A DNA stretch of 64,000 nucleotides. Source: Rubrivivax sp. (GTDB lineage: Bacteria > Pseudomonadota > Gammaproteobacteria > Burkholderiales > Burkholderiaceae_C). The stretch is taken from NCBI GenBank assembly GCA_019635315.1, contig JAHBZT010000003.1, forward strand, positions 310,001 through 374,000, read 5' to 3'. This document shows, in pieces, positions 28,207-37,021 of the stretch. Numbering within the stretch: the stretch's first letter is position 1; the number at the start of each line of letters is the position of its first letter. The position numbers were made by a program, and so were the translations under genes. Below the pieces are notes generated by a model. The model worked only from the letters and a program-made list of their open reading frames with translations, was not told the origin of the DNA and did no database searches.

Positions 28207-29252
28207 CCACCGTCGTCGACCACCTGGCCGAGCTGACCGCGTTCCGCGACCGCGATGCGCTGGACGCGACGCTGGTCGGCGCGCTGAAGGACCTGCTGCA
28301 GCCGCTGGCGGTGGCGATCTACCGGCGCGTCGGCGAACCCGGCGGCGAACGCTGGCTGACGCGCGCGCGCCTCGGGCCGGGCGACCTGACGCCGCATGCC
28401 GACCCGCTGTTCGCCGACCTCGAGTCGCTGCCGGCGCTGGACGCGCACCCGCAGCGCGCGGCCTGCCTGCTGGAGCAGCGCACGCTGGTCGGCGAGCCGG
28501 CGCCGGAGGGCGCGCAGGCCGGCACCGTGCTGGCCTGCTTCCCGCTCGGCGGCGAGGGCGACAGCGCCGGCGTGCTCGAACTGGTGGCGGCGCGCCCGCT
28601 GGGCGAGGAGCAGCGCCGGCTGGTGGCCAGCATCCTGCGCATCTACCGCAACTTCCAGGGCCTGCTCGACTACAGCGAGCGCGACACGCTGACCGGGCTG
28701 CTGAACCGCAAGACCTTCGACGAGAGCTTCCTGCGCGTCGCGCTCGGCGCGCAGCCGGATGCCGCGGCGGTGCCGGTCGAGCAGCGCCGCCCGGGGGTCT
28801 CGGGCGCGCCCTGGCTGGGCGTCGTCGACATCGACCACTTCAAGCGTGTCAACGACACCCACGGCCACCTGATCGGCGACGAGGTGCTGCTGCTGCTGTC
28901 GCGCCTGATGCGCAGCAGCTTCCGCCACCATGACCGGCTGTACCGCTTCGGCGGCGAGGAATTCGTCGTGCTGATGCGCTGCGGCAGCGCCGACGACGCC
29001 GCGGCGGCCTTCGAGCGGCTGCGCCACAACGTCGAGAGCTACGCCTTCCCGCGCGTGGGCCGCATCACGGTCAGCATCGGCTTCACGCAGGTGCGCGCGG
29101 GCGATACGCCCACCGCCGCCTTCGAGCGCGCCGACCAGGCCGTCTACCACGTCAAGCAGAACGGCCGCAACCAGGTGGCCGACCACGCGGCGCTGGTGGC
29201 CCGCGGCGCGCTCGCCGACGCGGCGCGCGAGAGCGACGTCGAGCTTTTCTAG
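28203..29252 (+). CDS. Diguanylate cyclase (GGDEF domain)
   Basis: 349-aa cytoplasmic enzyme predicted to make cyclic di-GMP. The N-terminal half (about 1-150) looks like a GAF-type sensor; the C-terminal half is a GGDEF domain with active-site GGEEF at 250-254 and an inhibitory-site RHHD at 241-244, five residues before, so product inhibition is likely. It starts 13 bp after pilL, linking pilus chemosensing to c-di-GMP output. No EAL domain or membrane helix. Catalytic residues look intact. Confidence 0.9.
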   Translation: MTTVVDHLAELTAFRDRDALDATLVGALKDLLQPLAVAIYRRVGEPGGERWLTRARLGPGDLTPHADPLFADLESLPALDAHPQRAACLLEQRTLVGEPAPEGAQAGTVLACFPLGGEGDSAGVLELVAARPLGEEQRRLVASILRIYRNFQGLLDYSERDTLTGLLNRKTFDESFLRVALGAQPDAAAVPVEQRRPGVSGAPWLGVVDIDHFKRVNDTHGHLIGDEVLLLLSRLMRSSFRHHDRLYRFGGEEFVVLMRCGSADDAAAAFERLRHNVESYAFPRVGRITVSIGFTQVRAGDTPTAAFERADQAVYHVKQNGRNQVADHAALVARGALADAARESDVELF

Positions 29253-29320
29253 CCGGCGCGCCGGCGCCGGGCTACCCGGTCCCGTATCTACGGGAAAACC
29301 CTGGCGCCGAGTCAGTTAAA

Positions 29321-29330
29321 CAAACGTTTG
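29321..29330. promoter_or_regulatory. Candidate TetR operator with adjacent -10 box
   Basis: A perfect palindrome CAAACGTTTG in a locally A/T-rich patch lies 23 bp before the tetR ATG. A TAGACT box at 29342-29347 follows, six bases before that ATG. The position fits autoregulation of the efflux operon, with a nearly leaderless mRNA. The gap also holds the small hairpin CCCGTA/TACGGG at 29281-29294. Confidence 0.55.
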
Positions 29331-29353
29331 ATTCATGCGGCTAGACTGCGCGC

Positions 29354-30064
29354 ATGAATCCGGGTCAACCCCAGTCTCGCGCCGCCGCGGCGGGCGACAA
29401 GCCGCACGAGGACGCCCGCCAGCGCCTGCTGGCGGCCGGGCTGCAGCTGTTCGCGCAGCAGGGCTTCGCGAAGACCTCCACGCGCGAGCTGGCCGAGGCG
29501 GCCAGCGTCAACGTCGCGGCCATCAGCTACTACTTCGGCGACAAGGCCGGCCTGTACCGCGCCGTCTTCTTCGAGCCGATGGGCGGCGATGCCAGTGCCG
29601 ACGTCGCCGCGATCACCGCGCCCGGCCAGACGCTCGAAGGCGCGCTGCGCGCCTTCTACGCCGGCTTCCTGCAGCCCCTGCTGGAAGGCGAGAAGGTCGC
29701 GCTGTGCATGAAGCTGCATTTCCGCGAATTCCTGGAGCCGACCGGGCTGTGGGACGACCACCTCGCGCACGGCATCCGCCCGGTGCACGAGGCGATGCTG
29801 CAGGTGCTGCAGCGCCACCTGGGCCTGGACGCGCCCGACGACGAGCTGCAGCGGCTGGTCATTTCGCTGGCGGCGCTGGGCGTGCACCTGCACATCGCGC
29901 GCGACGTCAACGACCGGCTCGCGCCCGGGCTGTTCGACGGCCCGGCGGCCATCGAGACCTGGGCCGAGCGGATGGTGCTGTTCGGCCTGGCGATGGTGCA
30001 GGCCGAGGCCCGGCGGCGCGGCATCGACCTCGCACTCACCTCCGACCCCTGCTCCCGATCATGA
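29354..30064 (+). CDS. TetR-family regulator, CerR/YbiH-like C-terminal domain
   Basis: 236-aa repressor. The N-terminal helix-turn-helix (about 20-66) has the TetR pattern QQGFAKTSTRELAEAASVN, then ISYYFGDKAGLYRAVF. The C-terminal part with MKLHFREFLEPTGLW resembles the CerR-type domain seen in YbiH/CecR proteins, which often govern efflux operons. It is the first gene of the four-gene RND operon and overlaps the next gene by ATGA, so it is probably autoregulated through the palindrome upstream. Ligand unknown. Confidence 0.88.
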   Translation: MNPGQPQSRAAAAGDKPHEDARQRLLAAGLQLFAQQGFAKTSTRELAEAASVNVAAISYYFGDKAGLYRAVFFEPMGGDASADVAAITAPGQTLEGALRAFYAGFLQPLLEGEKVALCMKLHFREFLEPTGLWDDHLAHGIRPVHEAMLQVLQRHLGLDAPDDELQRLVISLAALGVHLHIARDVNDRLAPGLFDGPAAIETWAERMVLFGLAMVQAEARRRGIDLALTSDPCSRS

Positions 30065-31488
30065 ACACCTCCTCGACGGCCGCCGCGCTCGCGGCGGCGC
30101 TGCTCGCCGGCTGCGCCGCGATGCCCGACGGCGCGCCACCCGGCCCGGCCGCCGTGCGCGCCCAGGCCGCCGTTGCGCCGGCCTGGCTGGCTCCGGCGCC
30201 GGCCGCCGGCGATGCCGCAGCGCTGGCCGGCTGGTGGCAGCACTTCGACGAACCGGCGCTGCCGGCGCTGGTCGCGGCCGCACAGGCCGCGAGCCCGACG
30301 CTGGCGGTGGCCGCGGCGCGCATCGAGCGCGCCCGCGCGGCGCAGGTGGCCGCCGGCGCGGCGCTGCTGCCGGCGGTGTCCGCCTTCGGCCGCGCCAGCC
30401 AGGGCCGCGAACTGCCGCGCCAGCCGGTGGCGGCCAGCGCCGCGCTCGGCGTACAGGCCGGCTGGGAGCTGGACCTCTTCGGCGCCGCCGCCGCCGGCCG
30501 CGACGCCGCGCAGGCGCGGCTGCAGTCGGCGCAGGCCGGCTGGCACGACGCGCGGCTGGCCGTCGCCGCCGAGACGGCGGTCGCGCTGACCGCGCTGCGC
30601 GCCTGCGAGGCCCAGCTGCAGAACCGGCGCGCCGACGCCGCGTCGCGCGAGCAGACCGCACGGCTGACGGTGCAGTCGGCCGAGTCCGGCTTCAGCGCCC
30701 TGGCCGACGCCGCGCTGGCACGCGCCGGCGCCGCCCAGGCGCGCAGCCAGGCGCTGGCCCAGGCCGCGGCCTGCGACATGCTGGTCAAGGGCCTGGTCGA
30801 GCTGACCGCGCTGCCGGAGCCCGAGCTGCGGCGCACGCTGGCCGCCGCGACCGCCCGCGTGCCGCGCCCGGCCACGCTGCCGCCGCCCGCGCTGCCGGCG
30901 GCGTTGCTGGCGCAGCGGCCGGACCTCGTGGAAGCCGAGCGGGCGGTGATCGCCGCCGCCGGCGATCGCGCCGCCGCCGCGGCCGACGAGCGGCCGCGCA
31001 TCAGCCTGGCCGGCAGCCTGGCCGGCCTGAGCCTGCGCAGCGGCGGCGAGACCCGGTCCGGCGCGACCTGGACGCTGGGCCCGCTGGTCATCGACTTCCC
31101 GCTCTTCGACGGTGGCCGCCGTGCCGCGGCCAGCGCCGCCGCACGCGCCGGCTACGACGAGGCGGTCGCGCTGTACCAGGCGCGCGTGCGCCGCGCGGTG
31201 CGCGAGGTCGAGACGGCGCTGGTCGCGCTGGCGGCCAGCGCCGAGCGCGAGGCCGACGCGCAGCAGGCGGTGCAGGACTTCGAGGCCGTCGTGCGTGCCG
31301 CCGAGGCGCGCCAGCGCGGCGGCCTGGGCAGCCTGTTCGACCTGGAGAACGCCCGCCTGTCGGCGCTGGCGGCGCAGTCGGCGCTGACCGAGCTGCAGCG
31401 CGAACGCGCGGTGGCCTGGACCGACCTCGTGCGCGCGCTGGGCGGCGGCTGGAGCGAGCCGCAGCTGGCGCTGGCCGGCGCACGCTGA
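30061..31488 (+). CDS. RND efflux outer-membrane lipoprotein (NodT/OprM family)
   Basis: 475-aa outer-membrane channel of a tripartite pump. Lipoprotein signal with lipobox LLAGC near residues 15-19. Two repeated OEP domains: the first with GWELDLFGAAAAGRDAA, the second with GPLVIDFPLFDGGRRAA, the usual NodT landmarks. Located between the TetR regulator (4-bp overlap) and the fusion-protein gene (122-bp gap). Substrate not predictable. Confidence 0.9.
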   Translation: MNTSSTAAALAAALLAGCAAMPDGAPPGPAAVRAQAAVAPAWLAPAPAAGDAAALAGWWQHFDEPALPALVAAAQAASPTLAVAAARIERARAAQVAAGAALLPAVSAFGRASQGRELPRQPVAASAALGVQAGWELDLFGAAAAGRDAAQARLQSAQAGWHDARLAVAAETAVALTALRACEAQLQNRRADAASREQTARLTVQSAESGFSALADAALARAGAAQARSQALAQAAACDMLVKGLVELTALPEPELRRTLAAATARVPRPATLPPPALPAALLAQRPDLVEAERAVIAAAGDRAAAAADERPRISLAGSLAGLSLRSGGETRSGATWTLGPLVIDFPLFDGGRRAAASAAARAGYDEAVALYQARVRRAVREVETALVALAASAEREADAQQAVQDFEAVVRAAEARQRGGLGSLFDLENARLSALAAQSALTELQRERAVAWTDLVRALGGGWSEPQLALAGAR

Positions 31489-31610
31489 GGCCCAAGGCCG
31501 CACCCCCCACCGATCCGCAGGACCCCCACCGACCCCCGACGACACCGGACGCCCGGCATCCGCCGCCCGCGTCCCGACCGACGACATCCCCTCCCCGGAG
31601 CACCTTGCCC

Positions 31611-32771
31611 ATGAACGCCCGCAACCTCCCGACCTGGACCTGGGCCGCCGCCGTGCTGCTGCTGGCCGGCGGCGCCGCGACGGCGCTGGTCGTGCGCGCC
31701 GCCGACGGCCGCGCTGCCGAAGCGGCGGCCCCCGCTCCCGCGAAGCCGGCGCTCAGCGTCGCCGTCGCGACGCCCGAGCGCGTCGCGCTGCCGACCACCG
31801 TGGCCGCCACCGGCAACGTCGCCGCCTGGCAGGAGGCGGTGATCGGCTCCGAGGCCAACGGCTGGCGCCTGGCCGAGGTGCGCGTCAACGTCGGCGACCG
31901 CGTGCGCCGCGGCCAGGTGCTGGCCACCTTCGCCGCCGCGCTGCCGCAGGCCGACCTGGCGGCGGTCCGTGCGCAGGTCGCCGAGGCCGAGGCGCTGCTC
32001 GCCGACGCGCGCGCCAATGCCGAGCGGGCGCGCGGCCTGGCGGCCAGCGGCGCGCTGTCGGCGCAGCAGATCAACCAGTACCTGACGGCCGAGAGCACGG
32101 CGGCGGCGCGCCTGGAGGCGCTGCGCGCCGCCGCGAAGGTGCAGGAGCTGCGCCTGGCGCAGGCCCAGGTGCTGGCGCCCGACGACGGCGTGATCTCGTC
32201 GCGCAGCGCGACGGTGGGCGCGGTGGTCGGCGCCGGCCAGGAGCTGTTCCGGCTGATCCGCGGCGGCCGCCTGGAGTGGCGCGCCGAGGTCGCGGCCGAC
32301 GACCTGGCGAAGCTGGCGCCGGGCCAGCGCGTGCGTGTGCAGCCGGCCGGCGGCGCCGCGGTCGAGGGCCGCGTGCGCATGGTCGGCCCGACCGTCGACC
32401 CGGCCACGCGCAACGGCCTCGTCTACGTGGACCTGCCGCGCCCGGGCGCCGCGCGTGCCGGCATGTTCGCGCGCGGCGACTTCGAGCTCGGCAGCACGCC
32501 GGCGCTGACGCTGCCGGCCGGCGCCGTGCTGTTGCGCGACGGCTTCGCCTGGGTCTTCAAGGTCGGCGCCGACGGCCGCGTCGAGCAGGCCAAGGTGACG
32601 GTCGGCCGCCGCAGCGGCGAGCGCGTCGAGATCACCGGCGGGCTGGACGCCGCGGCGCGCATCGTCGCCAGCGGCGGCAGCTTCCTCGCCGACGGCGACC
32701 TGGTGCGCGTCGTCGAGGCGCCGGTGCAGCGCGCCGCCGCCGGCGTGCCGGCGACCGGCCTCACGCGCTGA
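31611..32771 (+). CDS. RND efflux periplasmic membrane-fusion protein
   Basis: 386-aa adaptor. N-terminal signal/anchor helix (about 8-30), lipoyl half-motif GWRLAEVRVNVGDRVRRGQVLA, an alpha-hairpin (about 120-180), second lipoyl half near LAPDDGVISSRSATVG, and the beta-barrel/membrane-proximal part ending with GERVEITGGLDAAARIVASGG. ATG at 31611 is preceded by CCGGAG. It bridges the OprM-like channel and the RND pump encoded on either side. Confidence 0.9.
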   Translation: MNARNLPTWTWAAAVLLLAGGAATALVVRAADGRAAEAAAPAPAKPALSVAVATPERVALPTTVAATGNVAAWQEAVIGSEANGWRLAEVRVNVGDRVRRGQVLATFAAALPQADLAAVRAQVAEAEALLADARANAERARGLAASGALSAQQINQYLTAESTAAARLEALRAAAKVQELRLAQAQVLAPDDGVISSRSATVGAVVGAGQELFRLIRGGRLEWRAEVAADDLAKLAPGQRVRVQPAGGAAVEGRVRMVGPTVDPATRNGLVYVDLPRPGAARAGMFARGDFELGSTPALTLPAGAVLLRDGFAWVFKVGADGRVEQAKVTVGRRSGERVEITGGLDAAARIVASGGSFLADGDLVRVVEAPVQRAAAGVPATGLTR

Positions 32772-32796
32772 CACCCGCTGCGACGGAGATTCCCCG

Positions 32797-35700
32797 ATGA
32801 ACGTCTCGGCCTGGGCCATCCGCAACCCGATCCCGGCGGTGATGCTGTTCGTGATGCTCACGCTCGCGGGCCTGATGGGCTTCCGCGAGATGAAGGTGCA
32901 GCAGTTTCCGGACATCGACCTGCCCACCGTCACCGTCAGCGCCAGCCTGCCCGGCGCCAGCCCGGCGCAGCTGGAGACCGAGGTCGCGCGCAAGATCGAG
33001 AACTCGGTCGCCACGCTGACCGGCGTCAAGCACATCTACACCAAGGTGCAGGACGGGACGGCGACGATCACCGTCGAGTTCCGCCTCGAGAAGCCCACCC
33101 AGGAGGCGGTGGACGACGTGCGCGACGCGGTGCAGCGCGTCCGCTCGGACCTGCCCGGCGACCTGCGCGAGCCGGTGGTCGCGCGCATGAACCTGGCCGG
33201 CTCGCCGATCCTGACCTACACGGTGGCGTCGCCGCGCATGGACGACGAGGCGCTGTCCTGGTTCGTCGACAACGAGGTCACGAAGGCCGTGCTCAGCGTG
33301 CCCGGCGTCGGCGCGGTGTCGCGCGTGGGCGGCGTCGCGCGCGAGGTGCGCGTCGAGCTGGACCCGGCGCGCCTGCTGGCGCTGAACGCCACCGCCGCCG
33401 ACGTCTCGCGCCAGCTGCGCCAGATCCAGCAGGAGGCCAGCGGCGGCCGTGCCGACGTCGGCGGCGTCGAGCAGAGCGTGCGCACCATCGCCACCGTGGC
33501 CAGCGCCGAGGAGCTGGCGCGCCTGCCGATCACGCTGGCCGACGGCCGCCAGGTGCGGCTGGACCAGATCGCGCGCGTGGCCGACACGGTGGCCGAGCCG
33601 CGCAGCGCCGCGCTGCTGAACGGCAAGCCGGTCGTCGGCTTCGAGATCGTGCGCTCGCTGGGCGCCGGCGAGGTCGAGGTGCACCAGGCCGTGCTCGGCG
33701 CGCTGGACAAGCTGCGCGCCGCGCACCCGGACGTCGAGATCGTCGAGGCCTTCAATTTCGTCGACCCGGTGCAGGAGAACTACCAGGGCTCGATGCACCT
33801 GCTGTACGAGGGCGCCATCCTGGCCATCATCGTGGTCTGGTTCTTCCTGCGCGACTGGCGCGCCACGCTGGTGGCGGCGACCGCGCTGCCGCTGTCCATC
33901 ATCCCCGCCTTCGCGGTGATGCACTATGTCTTCGGCTTCACGATCAACGTCGTGACGCTGCTGGCGATGTCGCTGGTGGTGGGCATCCTGGTCGACGACG
34001 CGATCGTCGAGATCGAGAACATCATGCGCCACCTGCGCATGGGCAAGAAGCCGCTGGACGCGGCGCGCGAGGCCGCCGACGAGATCGGGCTGGCGGTCAT
34101 CGCGACCACCTTCACGCTGATCGCGGTCTTCCTGCCGACCGCCTTCATGAGCGGCGTGCCGGGCAAGTTCTTCGTGCAGTTCGGCTGGACGGCGGCGATC
34201 GCGGTCTTCTTCAGCCTCGTCGTCGCGCGGCTGCTGACGCCGATGATGGCGGCCTACCTGCTGAAGCCGCCCAAGCAGATGCACGACCAGCCGCGCTGGC
34301 TGCAGGTCTACGGCCGCTGGGCGGCCTGGTGCCTGAAGCACCGCATCGTGACGACGCTGGCGGCGCTGGTCTTCTTCGTCGGATCGTTCGGGCTGGCCGG
34401 GCTGCTGCCCACCGGCTTCATCCCGCCCGACGACCTGAACCAGACCCAGGTGCAGATCACCGCCCCGCCCGGCAGCAGCCTGCGCCAGACGCTGGCGCTG
34501 GCCGAGCAGGCGCGCGAGGTGGTGCAGCGCCACCCGCAGGTCAAGCTGGTTTACACCGCGGTCGGCGGCGGCAGCACCGGCGCCGACCCCTTCGCGCCCG
34601 GCGGCGCGGGCGAGGTCACCAAGGCCACGCTGACGATCAACATGACGCCGCGCAGCGATCGCGGCGGCGTCTCCAAGCAGGACATCGAGGCCGAGCTGCG
34701 CGACGCGCTGGCCGTGCTGCCCGGCGCGCGCGTGAAGGTCGGCTTCGGCGGCAGCTCGGAGAAGTACATCCTGGTGCTCGCCGGCGAGGACGGCCGCGTG
34801 CTGACCGAGCACGCGCGACAGGTCGAGCGCGAGCTGCGCAGCATCCCCGGCATCGGCAACGTCACCAGCAGTTCCAGCCTGGTGCGGCCGGAGCTGGTCG
34901 TGCGCCCGGACTTCGCACGCGCGGCCGACCTGGGCGTCACGTCGGCGGCGATCGCCGACACGCTGCGCATCGCGACCGCCGGCGACTACGACCAGGCGCT
35001 GGCCAAGATGAACCTGGCGCAGCGCCAGGTGCCCATCGTCGTGCGCCTGCCGGCCGAGGCGCGCACCGACCTCGAGCTGCTGCGCCGACTGCCGGTGCCC
35101 GGCGCGCGCGGCCCGGTGCCGCTGGGCAACGTGGCCACCATCAGCGTCGAGAGCGGCCCGGCGCAGATCGACCGCTACGACCGCCTGCGCAACGTCAACA
35201 TCGAGGTCGAGCTCAACCAGCAGCCGCTGGGCGAGGTGGAGGCGCGCGCGCTGGCGCTGCCCAGCCTGACGAACCTGCCACCCGGCGTGATCCAGACCAC
35301 GGTGGGCGACGCCGAGGCGATGAACGAGCTGTTCGAGAGCTTCGGCCTGGCCATGCTGACCGGCGTGCTGTGCATCTACATCGTGCTGGTGCTGCTGTTC
35401 AAGGACTTCGTGCAGCCGGTGACCATCCTGGGCGCGCTGGTGCTGTCGATCCCGGGCGCCTTCCTGGCGCTGTTCGTCACGCAGAGCGCGCTGTCGATGC
35501 CGAGCATGATCGGGCTCATCATGCTGATGGGCATCGCGACCAAGAACTCCATCCTGCTCGTCGACTACATCGTGATCGCGCGCCGCGACCACGGCCTGCC
35601 GCGCTGGGAGGCGGTGCTGGACGCCGCGAGCAAGCGCGCGCGGCCGATCGTGATGACGACGATCGCGATGGGCGCGGGCATGATGCCGATCGCGCTGGGC

Positions 35701-35928
35701 ATCGGCGTGGACCCCAGCTTCCGCAGCCCGATGGCCATCGTCGTGATCGGCGGGCTGATCACGAGCACCTTCCTGAGCCTGCTCGTGATCCCGGTGCTGT
35801 ACACCTATGTCGACGACGGCATCGGGCTGCTGCGGCGGTTGCGCCGGCGGCTGGCCCGGCGCGGCGAAGCGTCGGGTCCGGCCGGCCCCGCGGCACCGCC
35901 GGTGCTGCCGACCGGCGCGGCCGACTGA
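32797..35928 (+). CDS. RND-family efflux pump inner-membrane transporter
   Basis: 1043-aa proton-driven transporter with the normal RND length and twelve expected helices. The N-terminus MNVSAWAIRNPIPAVMLFV is typical; the paired aspartates of the proton relay are in VVGILVDDAIVEIENIM (helix 4), and the second-half motif LIMLMGIATKNSILLVDYI is present. The paired Asp and the lack of metal motifs favour the hydrophobe/amphiphile (HAE) group over heavy-metal pumps. Third structural gene of the TetR-controlled operon. Confidence 0.93.
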   Translation: MNVSAWAIRNPIPAVMLFVMLTLAGLMGFREMKVQQFPDIDLPTVTVSASLPGASPAQLETEVARKIENSVATLTGVKHIYTKVQDGTATITVEFRLEKPTQEAVDDVRDAVQRVRSDLPGDLREPVVARMNLAGSPILTYTVASPRMDDEALSWFVDNEVTKAVLSVPGVGAVSRVGGVAREVRVELDPARLLALNATAADVSRQLRQIQQEASGGRADVGGVEQSVRTIATVASAEELARLPITLADGRQVRLDQIARVADTVAEPRSAALLNGKPVVGFEIVRSLGAGEVEVHQAVLGALDKLRAAHPDVEIVEAFNFVDPVQENYQGSMHLLYEGAILAIIVVWFFLRDWRATLVAATALPLSIIPAFAVMHYVFGFTINVVTLLAMSLVVGILVDDAIVEIENIMRHLRMGKKPLDAAREAADEIGLAVIATTFTLIAVFLPTAFMSGVPGKFFVQFGWTAAIAVFFSLVVARLLTPMMAAYLLKPPKQMHDQPRWLQVYGRWAAWCLKHRIVTTLAALVFFVGSFGLAGLLPTGFIPPDDLNQTQVQITAPPGSSLRQTLALAEQAREVVQRHPQVKLVYTAVGGGSTGADPFAPGGAGEVTKATLTINMTPRSDRGGVSKQDIEAELRDALAVLPGARVKVGFGGSSEKYILVLAGEDGRVLTEHARQVERELRSIPGIGNVTSSSSLVRPELVVRPDFARAADLGVTSAAIADTLRIATAGDYDQALAKMNLAQRQVPIVVRLPAEARTDLELLRRLPVPGARGPVPLGNVATISVESGPAQIDRYDRLRNVNIEVELNQQPLGEVEARALALPSLTNLPPGVIQTTVGDAEAMNELFESFGLAMLTGVLCIYIVLVLLFKDFVQPVTILGALVLSIPGAFLALFVTQSALSMPSMIGLIMLMGIATKNSILLVDYIVIARRDHGLPRWEAVLDAASKRARPIVMTTIAMGAGMMPIALGIGVDPSFRSPMAIVVIGGLITSTFLSLLVIPVLYTYVDDGIGLLRRLRRRLARRGEASGPAGPAAPPVLPTGAAD

Positions 35929-35998
35929 GCGTTGCAGCGGCGGAACCTGCGGCGCGCGGCACGGTCGCAACACGCTCGACGAGAACCCGGACCCCGCG

Positions 35999-36976
35999 AT
36001 GACGATGACGCTTCTCACTCGCCGCCGCTGCCTGCAGGCCCTGGGCGCCGCAGCCTTCGTCGCGGCCGCGCCGGCGCTGCGCGCGCAGGACGCCGACGGC
36101 CGCTTCACGACGCTGGACTTCGACTGGGCCGACGTCGCGCGCCAGCGCCCGGTGCCGGTGCGGCTGTACCTGCCGGAGCAGGCGCGGCCGGCGCAGCGCG
36201 CGCCGCTGGTCGTGTTCTCGCACGGCATCGGCGGCTCGCGCCGCGGCTACACCTGGTTCGGGCGTCACCTGGCGGCCAGCGGCGTGGCCAGCCTGCACCT
36301 GCAGCATGTGGGCAGCGACCGCCAGGTCTGGAGCGGCAGCCCGTTCGGCATCCTCGGCCGCCTGCAGGACGCGGCCACCGACCGCGAGGCCGTGGCGCGT
36401 GCCGAGGACCTGCGCTTCGCGCTGGACCAGCTGCTGGCCAGCGGCGTGGCCGGGCGGCTGGACGCGCGGCGCATCGCCGCCGCCGGCCACAGCTACGGCG
36501 CCAACACCACGCTGCTGGCCGCCGGGGCGCGCGTGGAGCGCGACGGCCAGGTCGTGCCGCTGCGCGACGAGCGCGTGCGCGCCGCGATCGCGATCTCGGC
36601 GCCACCCTTCTACGGCGAAGCCGACCCGGCGCGCATCCTGGCCGGGGTCACGGTGCCCAGCCTGCACGTCACGGCGACCGAGGACGTGATCCGCATCCCC
36701 GGCTACTTCAGCGGGGTCGAGGACCGCCTGGCCGTGTTCGAGGCGATCGGCAGCCCGCGCAAGTGGCTGGCCGTCTACGAAGGCGGCTCGCACAGCATGT
36801 TCACCGACCGCGCCGGCACCGGCGGCGTGACGCTCAACCCGCAGGTCAAGGCGGCGACGCAGGCGCTGGCCGTCGCCTTCCTGCGCGGCGTCTTCGAGGG
36901 CGACGACAGCGAACTGCGCCGCTGGCCCGAGCGCCATACCGAGATCCTGGCGCGCTTCACCGCGCGCGCGGCCTGA
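35999..36976 (+). CDS. Exported alpha/beta-hydrolase (PAF-acetylhydrolase/dienelactone-hydrolase-like)
   Basis: 325-aa secreted hydrolase. The N-terminus LTRRRCLQALGAAAFVAAAPALRA looks like a Tat-type signal (RR before a hydrophobic core, cut near ALRA); Sec export is possible. Oxyanion segment VVFSHGIGGSRRGYTW, nucleophile serine in AAGHSYGAN, acid candidate in HVTATEDVI, and base histidine in GGSHSMF. It follows the pump by 70 bp in the same direction, so it may be co-transcribed, although its role there is unclear. Substrate unknown. Confidence 0.82.
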   Translation: MTMTLLTRRRCLQALGAAAFVAAAPALRAQDADGRFTTLDFDWADVARQRPVPVRLYLPEQARPAQRAPLVVFSHGIGGSRRGYTWFGRHLAASGVASLHLQHVGSDRQVWSGSPFGILGRLQDAATDREAVARAEDLRFALDQLLASGVAGRLDARRIAAAGHSYGANTTLLAAGARVERDGQVVPLRDERVRAAIAISAPPFYGEADPARILAGVTVPSLHVTATEDVIRIPGYFSGVEDRLAVFEAIGSPRKWLAVYEGGSHSMFTDRAGTGGVTLNPQVKAATQALAVAFLRGVFEGDDSELRRWPERHTEILARFTARAA

Positions 36977-36979
36977 CGT

Positions 36980-37009
36980 CCCGGCACCCGCCGTGCCGGC
37001 GGTGCCGGG
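36980..37009. terminator. Hairpin between convergent hydrolase and fadL-like genes
   Basis: Nine-bp stem CCCGGCACC/GGTGCCGGG with a 12-nt loop lies just after the hydrolase stop and 13 bp beyond the convergent gene's end. No T-run, so intrinsic termination is only probable. Confidence 0.55.
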
Positions 37010-37021
37010 CCGCCGGGCCGT

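Noticed and set aside
20060-28210. A 2716-codon minus-strand frame opposite pilJ and pilL
   Set aside because: It is the antisense shadow of GC-rich coding sequence: low-complexity, Arg/Gly/Gln/His-rich, with no domain pattern, while the plus strand encodes clear PilJ and PilL.
32761-36228. A long minus-strand frame opposite the RND pump
   Set aside because: Antisense shadow, rich in His/Gln/Arg/Asp repeats and without motifs; the plus strand carries full RND signatures.
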